Assembly: GCA_016758965.1 (NCBI GenBank)
Contig: JAEPRB010000072.1
Coordinates: forward strand, 1-64,000
DNA length: 64,000 nt
Reading direction: 5' to 3'
DNA from: Circinella minor
Taxonomy: Eukaryota > Mucoromycota > Mucoromycetes > Mucorales > Lichtheimiaceae
The position numbers and the translations under genes were made by a program. This document shows, in pieces, positions 46,152 to 56,185 of the stretch. The first letter of the stretch is position 1. Every line of letters begins with the position of its first letter. The notes below the pieces were generated by a model that saw nothing but the letters and a program-made list of their open reading frames with translations, was not told the origin of the DNA and ran no database searches.

Positions 46152-48386
46152 ATGCAGACGCGACAAAAGAACAAACAAAAAAAACAAGTACCAACCGAAC
46201 AACAACGCATTGTTGAAATAAGTGACGATCTTAATGTACCAGGTAGGTTTTTTCCCGTTTATTTGTCGCTACTCTGACGATTTTCAGCATAATCTAATTC
46301 ATACTGCTAGAGTTTTGGAAACGGGTTGCCTGGAGTTCATGGTCTATTACAACATTCGACAAGGTAGCAACCAGATCCGTGCTTGGTTTAAATAAACGTA
46401 AAGCGCATGACTATTTTAGTTTGGATGCCATTGAGGTTTTGCGTGTCCTTGATGAAAACGGCAGACAAGCTAACCGCGTGAAACAAATGCAAAAAGATCT
46501 GAAGTGTAAGTTACTTATCGTTAACAGCGTTTCTTTTTTATTTGCATGAATTTATACTTAACGATTAAGTTTCGTAACAATTATAGTTGTTCAATAGCTA
46601 TCGAAAAAAATCAAACTAATTTACGATTCTGACGTGAATATGCCATTCCCAATTCTTTGGTTCCTGTTAAACGTTCTCTTGCAGAGGTATGGTATTGGGC
46701 AGTCGAATAAAATTAAAGTTACTGATTTGCTTCGGTTACTGATCTACAATGACCTTAGGAATTGTTTCAAACAGAAGCTATAAACCGTAGCTGCTCACAA
46801 GGTGCGAATTAATTCACAAAAAGATCGAGTTACCTAAATAGGATATACCTATTTTGGTATATGAGATGACGTGTACGTAAGCTGAGTTGAGTGTCTCTTA
46901 GACTACCTGAAAGACAATCAAACATGCCTCAACCTTTATTAATTCTTCATAAAATAATGAACAGCAACAACAGCAACAATATAAACAGTAATCAGATTTC
47001 ATTTTTCTTTGAAGTTGAATATAATGAAGGTTTTGCAGTTATAAGCTAGCAACAACACAGTAGCAGTAATCTTCAAATAGAAAAAAGAAGAGGATAGTCA
47101 ACTACCAAGATGTGATGTATTGGCGATAGACAAGAAGCATGATGGATGGATATGAGATATTTTAGCATTACCATATTAAGTAAGTAGAGAGGCCCAAACC
47201 GCCCTATTTTTAAAGCCAACCAGATACCTAATTAGGTATCTCCCATATACCATATAAAGTAGCACCTTGTGAGCAGCTCGTGCCACAAAAGTTTTACGAG
47301 TTCAAAATACAAGGTTAGAGTTTACCAATCAGTTATGAAGCTGTGGAATATAGCGCAGCATAGTTTGACAGATTTTTTTTTGTTTATTTTATAGTGATTC
47401 CAACCATGCAGTTGAAGAAACAAATAATAAATTTTATGTTCAATTGTCAGAATCATCATCGTTATCATCTATACGCCACGAATTATTCAAATTGGCATAT
47501 GCTATTGTAAGTTCATTAAGTCTATTAGTTTTGCTTCCACGTAGGTCTTACTAATATTATGAATATATTCAATAGCATAACAACAAGGAACATAAAATCC
47601 CAGAATCAACAATTGATACGATTATGAACAACAAGGAAAGTTTTGAAGATCGATTAAATATGTTATCACTTTTGATTTTACAGGATTGGCAATCAAATGA
47701 CTCTTTCATGAAAAATATGGGTCGGTATGTATGTTTATTATATACTTACATTCTCTTTACAGAAATGTCGACTTGACTTATAAACGATTTTCTTTTTATT
47801 AGATTGACACTTTCTTTAATTGTTGACCAAGCACATAAATCAAATGCTCAGTACTAGGTACCAGAATATATTTGAGCCGGAAGATTGGAACGAGCTTATG
47901 AAAGATGAAGTGAAGATCGAAGAACTGTGTGATGATTCCATGCAAGTAATAAGCGAATTTTTACAGGTTAGTAACGGAGGAAAAGAAATATATTGTTTGT
48001 ATACTATAAATGCCTATTATGTAAGATTCTAATGAAAACAAATATGTAGTGTAAAAGGAATGCTCGCCATGCATTAAAAAAGCTATCGCAGCATAAATAT
48101 ATGTTATTGCAATCGGATTTGGATAATGAAACCTTGCAGGTCATTGATATTATAGAATATTTGTAAGTACTTTTCTTCCTGGTTGCCATTATAGATTTTC
48201 ATATTCAGCTTCTGTTACTAATAAGTTTTACATAGGATACGATATCTTAAGGGAATGACTACGGGCGCGCCAAAAATTCATAATCAGACGAGGGGCGCGC
48301 CAATTCTGAGCCAGCACTTTAGTAACATGGCGCGCCCTTCGTCTGTTTTATTTATGCTTGCTCTTGTTCAAGTTTGCTATATGTAA
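46152..48386 (+). pseudogene. Broken multi-exon gene inside the large element, ending in a nested transposon
   Basis: Exons with good splice sites: 46152-46242, 46311-46505, 47395-47506, 47576-47724, 47803 onward, 48050-48162, and from 48236. Peptides are plausible: MQTRQKNKQKKQVPTEQQRI, FWKRVAWSSWSITTFDKVA, ESSSLSSIRHELFKLAYAI, STIDTIMNNKESFEDRLNML, RYQNIFEPEDWNELMKDEVK, KRNARHALKKLSQHKYMLL. The link between the second and third exons is unresolved; a MITE sits there. In the 47803 exon the frame slips by one base after RLTLSLIVDQAHKS. The last exon reads out of IIEYLIRYLK directly into the inverted repeat of the 1.33-kb element and stops at 48384-48386. No family recognised. It is probably a host gene piece carried by the element (inference). 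Confidence 0.5.
46789..47278. mobile_element. 490-bp MITE with 17-bp terminal inverted repeats and CGT duplication
   Basis: Starts AGCTGCTCACAAGGTGC and ends with its exact reverse complement; flanked by CGT on both sides (46786-46788 and 47279-47281). Subterminal GATACCT/GGTATA motifs are also inverted. No coding capacity. A 3-bp duplication is found in PIF/Harbinger and CACTA elements, but CGT is not the usual TWA target of the former, so the family is open. It lies in what would be an intron of the broken gene. Confidence 0.7.
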
Positions 48387-49577
48387 CATGTCTTATTTAA
48401 ACTGGGTTTTCCTCCACTTCAAATAAAAGAATCGTTATACTTTGAATATTTTATGATAATAAAAATTTTAACCCATTTGAAAATCTATTAAAATATATAT
48501 AATAATATCAAATTAAATTAAGAATTAATTCCTAAAGTAAAAAATCATATCCACTTTTTATTTTTTTATTTTTGAAGGCTTCAGTAATGACATTTTGAAA
48601 TAATTATGTAATGGAATAATATTGTACTTTACTAGTAATAGATGTTGTATATATTAATATAAGCTTGCTATTACGGGACCCATTTACCAGCAGTATTTTT
48701 TAACATAAGTTCATTCTAACAAAGAAAATAACATTTGAAGACTAGGATATGCCGCTATCTTTCATACAGAGTGTTCTTGTGCTTGAGGCTTGTGCTTGAC
48801 TCATTCAACAATATTACAACAATATTTCATATGAGGATCCAATAGAAGTCTTGTTTAAGAATCAAAATCTTGGCTCTGGAGTCTACGATCAGCCACAAGA
48901 CGAAAACTTTTAAGAGAGATTTCTAGAAGCTATTTGTATTCATATCTAGTATGTTAATTTGATTTTTTCTTATCGTTTTGTACTATTATATTTATATCAT
49001 CTTTTTTTTTTCGTTCTACTATGTATGACCCAATTTCTTTCTTCTTCCCTATTTATATGGTACTCTTAATTAGTAATATGTATTATACAAGTTATCCCTT
49101 TATTCTATGTATAATAATCCTTTTTTCAGCTGCTCTTAGAAGCCCACTCATTCTATATTATAATTCATGTGTTCTTTTCTTGTAATTTCGTTTATTTATG
49201 ACACAAACATTGTATATTACGTATTATTGATATATGCTCACATTTAGTACACTTTTTAATCTATGCCATACCGCTTTAGACCTTATCATATTAGCTTCTT
49301 TGTATAGTTACAATATATTGCATTCTATTATATAATCTTATGTTTCAACGATTTTGAGTATTTTTTTTATGGGTAGAAATAGAAAGAAACTTTATGTCCA
49401 ATTGATACAATACGTTAAATATATTCTTAATAAGTATTGTTGAAATTGTGAATATTTTGAATAAGAGAAGAAGAAGAAGAGTAGGCGAAGGGCGCGCCAT
49501 GTTACTAAAGTGCCGGCTCAGAATTGGCGCGCCCCTCGTCTGACTATAAATTTTTGGCGCGCCCGTGGTCATTCCCT
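48250..49577. mobile_element. 1.33-kb TIR element with six GGCGCGCC octamers and TTA duplication
   Basis: The ends match as inverted repeats over about 92 bp with about four mismatches, beginning AGGGAATGACYACGGGCGCG. Each arm carries three GGCGCGCC palindromes at the same positions, remarkable in DNA this AT-rich. TTA flanks both sides (48247-48249, 49578-49580), as in PIF/Harbinger elements. The ~1.1-kb interior is A/T-rich without a transposase. Read inward, both arms are open in one frame: KGMTTGAPKI, TRGAPILS, HFSNMARPS. Non-autonomous; the superfamily is inferred from the TTA target. Confidence 0.7.
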
Positions 49578-49580
49578 TTA

Positions 49581-50224
49581 TTTTTGTCGCCAAGTGATGG
49601 AATTGCGACATTTCTTTTTGAAGATACTGTTATATTCGTTGCAAGAACTACTCTATTCACTATCACCGTTGCCAGGCTATGAATCCGAATTGCTAAGTTA
49701 CGTACAAGCCATGATGTCTACAGGCCATGATGCCTACAGATACATCTATCTCGTATCCTATCCTACCATTCTCAATTCAGTAGAAGAATTCTAGTTCAAA
49801 TGAAAATGAATAAATATGCTATGGGTCAGCACAATTGATCTTGAACGTAATATTATTTTCATGATAGGCATTCGTCGAGATAAATTAAGTGAAAAGAATC
49901 AATTGACACCCAGAACAATTAAAGCTGTTAAGCGTGTGACCAAGGACGGTTGTATTTAGGTGGATCAAGCACTCAAAATCATTTTTAGTAACTGTCTAAA
50001 AAAACCTGTTGCAGTCAGTTATCCATTGTGCTTTTTATTGTCTTTATAAATAGTTTATCAGTATAGTAAAAGGTCAAATAACGGCGCAAAAATAGGAACG
50101 CAAAACATTGGCGCAATGCTACTAACGCAAATTTGTTTCCCAGGCAACGCAAAAGCTTTTTAATGTAATGCAAAAAAAATTCTTCACTAGCCGCAAAGCT
50201 ACTTATGCTTGGCGCAAATAATTT
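49581..50224 (-). repeat. Right inner inverted arm, about 0.64 kb
   Basis: Inverse copy of 42055-42703, with the TTGCG array at its outer end (50085-50222). Its inner edge coincides with the insertion point of the 1.33-kb element. Confidence 0.7.
49597..49794 (+). CDS. 65-aa ORF in right arm
   Basis: Twin of the left-arm ORF: MELRHFFLKILLYSLQELLY, ending LVSYPTILNSVEEF. Three residue differences separate the two. A second short frame (MLWVSTIDLERNIIFMIG, ending VKRVTKDGCI) follows about 20 bp later. Function unknown. Confidence 0.35.
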   Translation: MELRHFFLKILLYSLQELLYSLSPLPGYESELLSYVQAMMSTGHDAYRYIYLVSYPTILNSVEEF

Positions 50225-50449
50225 GGAAAAATCCTGTAGTATTTTTCAAAAAAGTAACTTCATAATATACAATGTATTTGCTGAACTGATAAAGATCAAA
50301 ATTTAAGAGATTAATATTAAATATTAAGTTCTTGATTTATTAAATGTATATTATTCATAAATTTATGATTCCATAACTATTTAAAAAAACACTGCAATAA
50401 TACTATACAAAAACAAGTGTAATATATAATTTTATAGAAATCATTACTG

Positions 50450-50629
50450 CAAACAACTACTGCAAAATAGAGCAAAGTACTGCAAACTACCGCTAGCAGT
50501 ACCGCAAAGCACCTTTTATAGTTAGTAATGTTCAGTAAATCCGGTCAGTTGTGCGGATATTTTCCAGTGTTGTCCGACTACTACTGCAAAAAAGTACTGC
50601 ATTTGCAGTACTGCAAAATTACCCAAGTC
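50450..50629 (-). repeat. Right terminal inverted repeat
   Basis: Reverse complement of the left terminus, including ACAACACTGGAAAATATCCG and GGTGCTTTGCGGTACTGC, with its own TTTGCAGTA copies and one extra TTTTTTGCAGTA block near 50585-50596. The target duplication follows at 50630-50639. Confidence 0.7.
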
Positions 50630-50639
50630 CTTTACGATG

Positions 50640-51340
50640 TATCAATACCATCTAAGAATTTATAAAGTATTATCATATTAGCAGTTTGATCTTGAGGTAG
50701 AACTACGTACATTATTTGTATAAATCCAGTTAATGTAATATAATATATACAACAAATACGACGTTTTATTTACTAACTCAATTCTCGATCTTATGACATA
50801 AAAAAGTGTGTGTGTGTGTGTGTGTGACTGTTGAAGGAAATAATAATATATTTATTAGTATATGTTTTCCGATATAAGTATATATATACAACCAAAAACG
50901 TGTACTTGTTATGTATATCCAAGATGTACCTTCTGATATTGGAAAAAACACAAATCTTTGTTTTAGATACCAGTCAGTGTGTGTGTAATTTTTTGTTTTT
51001 AACAAAACAGAAGAGGATGATAAGATAGAAACGATACTAAAAATGTCAATGATAAACTGCGTGAGAAAAAAACATAAACAAAAGTAACATGATTTTTTTT
51101 TATAAAATATGACGGGTGTGTAAAAGTTATTTATCAACAGGGACAGAAAAAATAACGCCACATGATGATCTGAAGAGGTTTTTTTGATATATCTCTCTTT
51201 TTGTTCATAAGCTCTTGGTTTTTTTTTTTTTTTTTTTTTTTTTGACAGGATGAATTTGAAGAATAAATAAAATTAACTATATAGTCGTTCTGAGATCGAC
51301 AATATTATTATTTTTTTCAGAAAAAGAAAAAGAAAAAGAA
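50640..51340. other. Intergenic DNA right of the large element
   Basis: Contains a GT microsatellite (about 50806-50826) and an uninterrupted T-run of about 23 near 51221-51243. Pyrimidine- and A-rich sequence follows and probably belongs to the 5' region of the small gene at 51341. No other gene is seen. Confidence 0.5.
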
Positions 51341-51917
51341 ATGTCATCATGGTTTGTCTTGTTAAAAATAACTGCATACGTATATTTTTTAAACTAATGA
51401 TAGTAACTTAGAAGTAACAGATTTATTTTTCCCGATCATCTGTACTTAGTTGTTGGCTTTTAAGAAAAATACTTCCAAAATAAGTAAAAAAGGAAGTAAA
51501 CATTATGTTTGTGATCTGATGATAGATCGAAGAAACATGACAATAAATTCATTGTTGTTGTTGTACTTGTCTTTAAATTTATTCATTTTTTGACGTTGCA
51601 AAAAAAGGCATTAATCTCTTCAAATACATGCATAAAGAAATACAACGGATGCATCGAACACTCTTTAGCAAAATTTTGATAAAGATATTTACACATTTAT
51701 TATTTTTATTCATTTTAGTAATAAGTCCATAACACAGCCACAAGATTCAAATAAATCAGTAATGCTCTATTTACCTCAAAAGAAATTCACTGGACAGGGG
51801 TCGAAATATGAAAAAACCAGAGGAACAGGATGTGGCCTAGTAAAGTACATCATTCTAACATGGTTGGAACAATCTCAGAAAAGAACCATGAGGAGACTGT
51901 GGAAAAAAAAATACTAA
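51341..51917 (+). CDS. Small two-exon gene, 69 aa, unknown function
   Basis: Exon 1 (51341-51351) is an ATG plus 8 nt (MSS and two bases) before a GTTTGT donor. Exon 2 (51719-51917) follows TTCATTTTAG and stays open to a TAA. The product reads NKSITQPQDSNKSVMLYLPQ, then KKFTGQGSKYEKTRGTGCG, LVKYIILTWLEQSQ, and ends in a basic tail. The composition is convincingly protein-like, and the only in-frame start is supplied by the short first exon. A purine-rich AAAAAGAAAAAG leader precedes the ATG. Glycine-rich K-F-x-G-x-G-S-K-Y suggests a conserved small protein, but I cannot name a family. Confidence 0.5.
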
Positions 51918-52991
51918 ACGAATCTATACTTTATGCAGATTTCTGTGTTTCTCTTTTCTTTTTTCTGTAACCCAACAAAAAAAAAAAGATCCATACCATA
52001 GTAATAATGGAAGGAATGATGAGCAGTGAACCCTCATGTGATGTTGTCTATTCATCCATTCATTCAGCGCTTAGAAACTTTGTGAGAGAAAAAACATATA
52101 TAGATTTTCAAAACAGTAAATAGCCACATACTGTAGCAGTAAAACAAAACAGTAAATACACTATTTTTTCAATGATGTTGCTAAGCAATTTTTTTTTGCT
52201 TTCCTTTAAAAAAAAAATCAGGGTAAATGATTTCCATTAAAATAATAATTAATAGACTTAAGATAAAGTTTTTTAGGTTCGATTATATGTGGGGTTCCGA
52301 ATATTACTCCTCTTACTTTTCTTTTACTTTTTTTTGTGTTCACTATTTTCCTAAAATGAACAATTATGCAAAAATCATTTGATCTATTTTAAAAAGTTCT
52401 TCTTTCTTCTTCGATTCATTTCTTTAAATTTACAGTCAGTTAATAACTTTATTCATATTTTAGTGTTGTGTTGCTTAAAAAAAAAGCACAAACAAACAAA
52501 TAAATTCATTATTACGTCGTCTTTGTGTATTACGAAACACAAAAAAAAAAATTGTATTTACGCACACACAAATAAAAAAAAAATCGATTTCTTCATTAAC
52601 CTCTTGTGTTTTTTATTTCCAAATGAAGAAAAAATAAAAATCAAGAATTTAAGCAGTAAACATATGTTATAATTGTTATGATAGCAAAAGAAAGAACTTT
52701 ATAGTGACGTAAATTGTTGTTGGTTCTTCAGTTGTTTATATAATCTGGAGGGGGGGATGGGATTTATAAGATAGTAAAAAATATACATAATATATTTATA
52801 TAAAAAAGAAATAATAAAAATTTAAAATGGGGAGCGGAATGGGGGGAGAAGAGGGGATTGGAGGGAAACTAGTACAAAAGAAAATTATGTACATCTTACT
52901 CTAAAGTGATGTAAATGAAAAAAAAAAGAAACAATAAGAGAGATAGAATAACAGAAATAGAGAAAATAATATAATAATAAAAAGCTTTTAA
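51918..52991. other. Intergenic region between convergent genes
   Basis: 3' flanks of the small gene and of PMA1. A-rich and T-rich with G-runs near 52750-52860. The open frames seen are low-complexity; no gene called. Confidence 0.55.
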
Positions 52992-55900
52992 TTATTTTTG
53001 TTGTTGTTGTTGTTGAGCAGTACCACTTAAAACTTGAGAAGCATGGTTGGTCTAAGTGAAATAAAAAAAAAATCAGTATGATGAGAAATAAAGTTCAGAT
53101 CAAAAAAAAAAAAAAAATAGAAGCAAAAAGAAGAAATTATTTACCTGAACAGAAGAGAAACGACGCATTTCATTTGGATCCATAGATAACTTTTTGTTAA
53201 GACCGAGTAAACGACGACCAAAGTTTCGTGGACGTTCCAAAGCACGTAATGAACGAGTACGGTTAGCATAGTAACGAGCGGATGCTGATCCAGAAATGAC
53301 GGAGGAACGACGAGAAGTACCACCTGTAGTAGTAACTGGAATAGGAGTAGTATGGGAAGATCGCCAAAAACGTTGCATTCCAAACTTAAGGAAGTCCAAA
53401 GGAGGGAACCAAACGATATTCCAAATCCAAGCAATACCTGCCCAAGACCAACCGCAACCTTGAATATAAGTAAATGGCCAATTAGCATATACAGCAATCA
53501 GGGTGGCCACAATTTGTGCAATCACAAAGGCACATAACAATAATGTTGAAGGACGTTCCATGAAGAAAAAGCCATGGGAACGAGTAACAAAGATCAAAGC
53601 TTGAGAAATCGAAGCGACTTGAAGATAAATAACAGAATGCAATATCCAATCATTTGCATCTTCAAAGTGTTCTACACCGAAATGAGATTGGAAAAAGTCT
53701 GTTTTGAATGCCACAGCATAAAAGACAATGGTAGAAGCAGCCATATAAAGTCCATAAACAATAGCATAAGAAAAGATTTCTTTCAAGTTCCAACTATCTG
53801 GGAACGGAGAAGGCCGAACACGATCTTTGGAAATGGTCATAATAGTACCATCATTAATCACCGCAATAATAAGAACAAGGAAAGGAGGGAAATCGAATTG
53901 GAATGCAAAACACATGACCGCGAAGCCAACAACGATACGAATGGTAACAGAACATGTGTATATAGAATAGTTACGCATACGCTGGAAAATACGGCGGGAA
54001 TGAATGAAGGCTTCAATAATAACCGATAAACCAGGTTCCGTAAGGACAATATCTGCAGCAGAACGGGCAGCATCGGATGCGTCAGCAACAGCAACACCAA
54101 CATTGGCTTTCGAAAGGGCCGGGGCATCATTGACACCATCACCTGTCATGGCCGTCATATGACCCATATCTTGGAGGCGCTCTACAATTTCATATTTGTG
54201 TTCAGGATACACACCAGCAAAACCATCGGATTGTAAGACCAATTCATCAATAGTAGAATAACCAGAGCCTGCAGGAGGTCCTTCCTTGAGTGTCTTGGAT
54301 AAATACATGTTATCACCCATACCCAATCGACGACCTGTTTCTTTTGCAATAGCCAATTGATCACCCGTAATCATTTTAACTTGAACACCTAAACCAATAG
54401 CACGATCAATAGTTTCCTTGGTATCCGATCGGGGAGGATCATAAATAGGTAATAGACCAATTAATCGGAAACCAAGTCCTTCTCCTTCAGGATCACCACT
54501 AGGAATTTCGTCAATTGCAACAGCAAGTGAACGTAAACCACGACGAGCGAATTCATCCACATCTTCATCCAATTGTTTTATTTGTTCAGGAGTCTTGTCC
54601 CGTGTACACAGGTCCATAATAAAGGCAGACATACCTTTGGTTGCGCGAAACATTTTACCATCTGATAATCGTTTGTAAGTAATTTCAGTACGTTTGATGA
54701 CCGGATTGAAAGGCTTGAAATCAAGTTCTTCGATACCATCACGAGCCATCTTGACATCAGGTAAGGAATTAACGATACAGAAATCAATGGCATCTTGATT
54801 TTCAGTACGAGAGGCATAGGATGAAATCAACATAATACTATCAACATCATGTTCTGCATACGTCTTGACCGTAGGTTTGTCAACAATTAGTTTATTCAAG
54901 GTCAAAGTGCCAGTCTTGTCCGAACAAAGAATGGTAACGGCGGCCATTTCTTCAATAGCAGTAATACGAGTAACAATTGCTTTATGTTCAGCAAGTTGTT
55001 TAGCACCGATAGCCAAGGTAACTGACAAGACCGTTGGCATAGCAATAGGAATACCACCAATAAGCAAAACCAAAAGATTATCAATACCACGACGATATGA
55101 ATAATGGAAAGCAGCATATTGAACGATGATTTCAAGAACCAAAAAGATACCAATACTGCATAGACAAAAGTTACCAATATGTGCCAAAATGACTTGTAAA
55201 TGACCCATATCTTCACCTGCTTCACCCACTAATTTGGCAGCACGACCAAAGAATGTATTTAAACCAGTACCAATAACTACAGCTTCAGCTTCACCTTGTT
55301 TCACAGTTGAGCCAGAAAAGACTTCATCACCTGCTTCTTTACCTACAGGTAAAGATTCACCAGTCAAAGCAGCTTGATCAATAGAAACAGCACCATGAGC
55401 AGTAATTAAACGAGCATCAGCAGGAATAACATCACCCAATTTGATACTAATCACATCACCAGGTACTAAAGCAGCGGCTTCCATTGTTTTCCATTCACCA
55501 TCACGTTTGACTTTACATTCGGGAGCAAGGGCATCCATCAGGGCCTTGACAGCATTACCGGCTTGACGTTCTTCCCAAAAACCAATGGTAGAATTGGCCA
55601 AAAGCAATAACATGATACCAACAAAATCAGGCCAATCTGGTGGACGGTTTTCACCATTAGAAAGAGCAATAGCTACAATGGCAGCCATTTCCATAACCCA
55701 AGATAAAGGATTCCACATAAATCCAAGAAATTGTAAGAAAGGATTTTGTTCCTTGGTTTCAATCTTGTTGTAGCCAAACTTTTCAGCACGCGCAGCAGCT
55801 TCTTCAGATGTTAAACCTTCTTGTGTTGTTCTAAAATAATAAGAATAACATAGCATGCAGAGTTTTGTGTGAGTATTGAGTATATTATATAATGAATTAT

Positions 55901-56185
55901 GACTATATGTATAGATTTAAATCATTTTAGGTAAATTTAGAAAAGAGAGAAAACAAAGACCTACTGAAGAAGTGTAAAGACATCGCCAGGTTCCATAGTC
56001 GACATGTCATATTTTTCCTTGTCATAAAGTTCTTCAACAGTTAAATTCTTCATGTCAGGAAGAGGTTCCTTCTCATCTGTAGTACTTTGTTGTTTTTCTT
56101 CATGTTTTTCATTAATGACCTCTTTGACCTCGACGACTTCGGAGACCTCCCTTTTCTCGTCCTCCTTTGGATCGTCGGATGCCAT
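52992..56185 (-). CDS. PMA1: Plasma-membrane H+-transporting P-type ATPase (P3A), 988 aa
   Basis: Three exons join in frame: 56185-55965, 55830-53145 and 53051-52992. The pump exports protons with ATP hydrolysis and sets the membrane potential and pH. All P-type motifs are present: [19 protein letters not shown], the phosphorylation loop [12 protein letters not shown] (Asp near residue 377), [20 protein letters not shown], and [12 protein letters not shown] (near 637). DPPRSDT marks the H+-ATPase subclass. Ten hydrophobic spans are expected; PIAMPTVL forms the M4 ion-site turn. The acidic/lysine-rich N-terminus and a basic C-terminal tail (RRSSVIS, RRFSSVQ, ending QQQQQQK) are likely autoregulatory, with RRxS phosphorylation sites (inference). 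Full length for fungal PMA1. Confidence 0.97.

Larger units (their letters stand above)
41010..50629. mobile_element. 9.62-kb composite DNA transposon with long inverted repeats and a 10-bp target duplication
   Basis: The flanks carry an exact CTTTACGATG at 41000-41009 and 50630-50639. The ends share an inverted repeat beginning ATTTTGCAGTACTGCAAATG, alignable over at least 150-200 bp. A second inverted pair (42055-42703 and 49581-50224) lies further in. Interior content: a tRNA-like stretch, small ORFs in the arms, CA and AAT microsatellites, a Helitron-helicase relic, tandem repeats, a broken multi-exon gene, a 490-bp MITE and a 1.33-kb nested element. No transposase-like frame is visible, so it is non-autonomous or decayed. 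A 10-bp duplication and long TIRs are most like Mutator-like elements (MULEs), some of which carry host gene pieces (family knowledge); the superfamily is inferred. Confidence 0.7.

Noticed and set aside
53141..55773. Several plus- and minus-strand frames inside PMA1
   Set aside because: Shadows of the highly conserved ATPase coding sequence in other frames.
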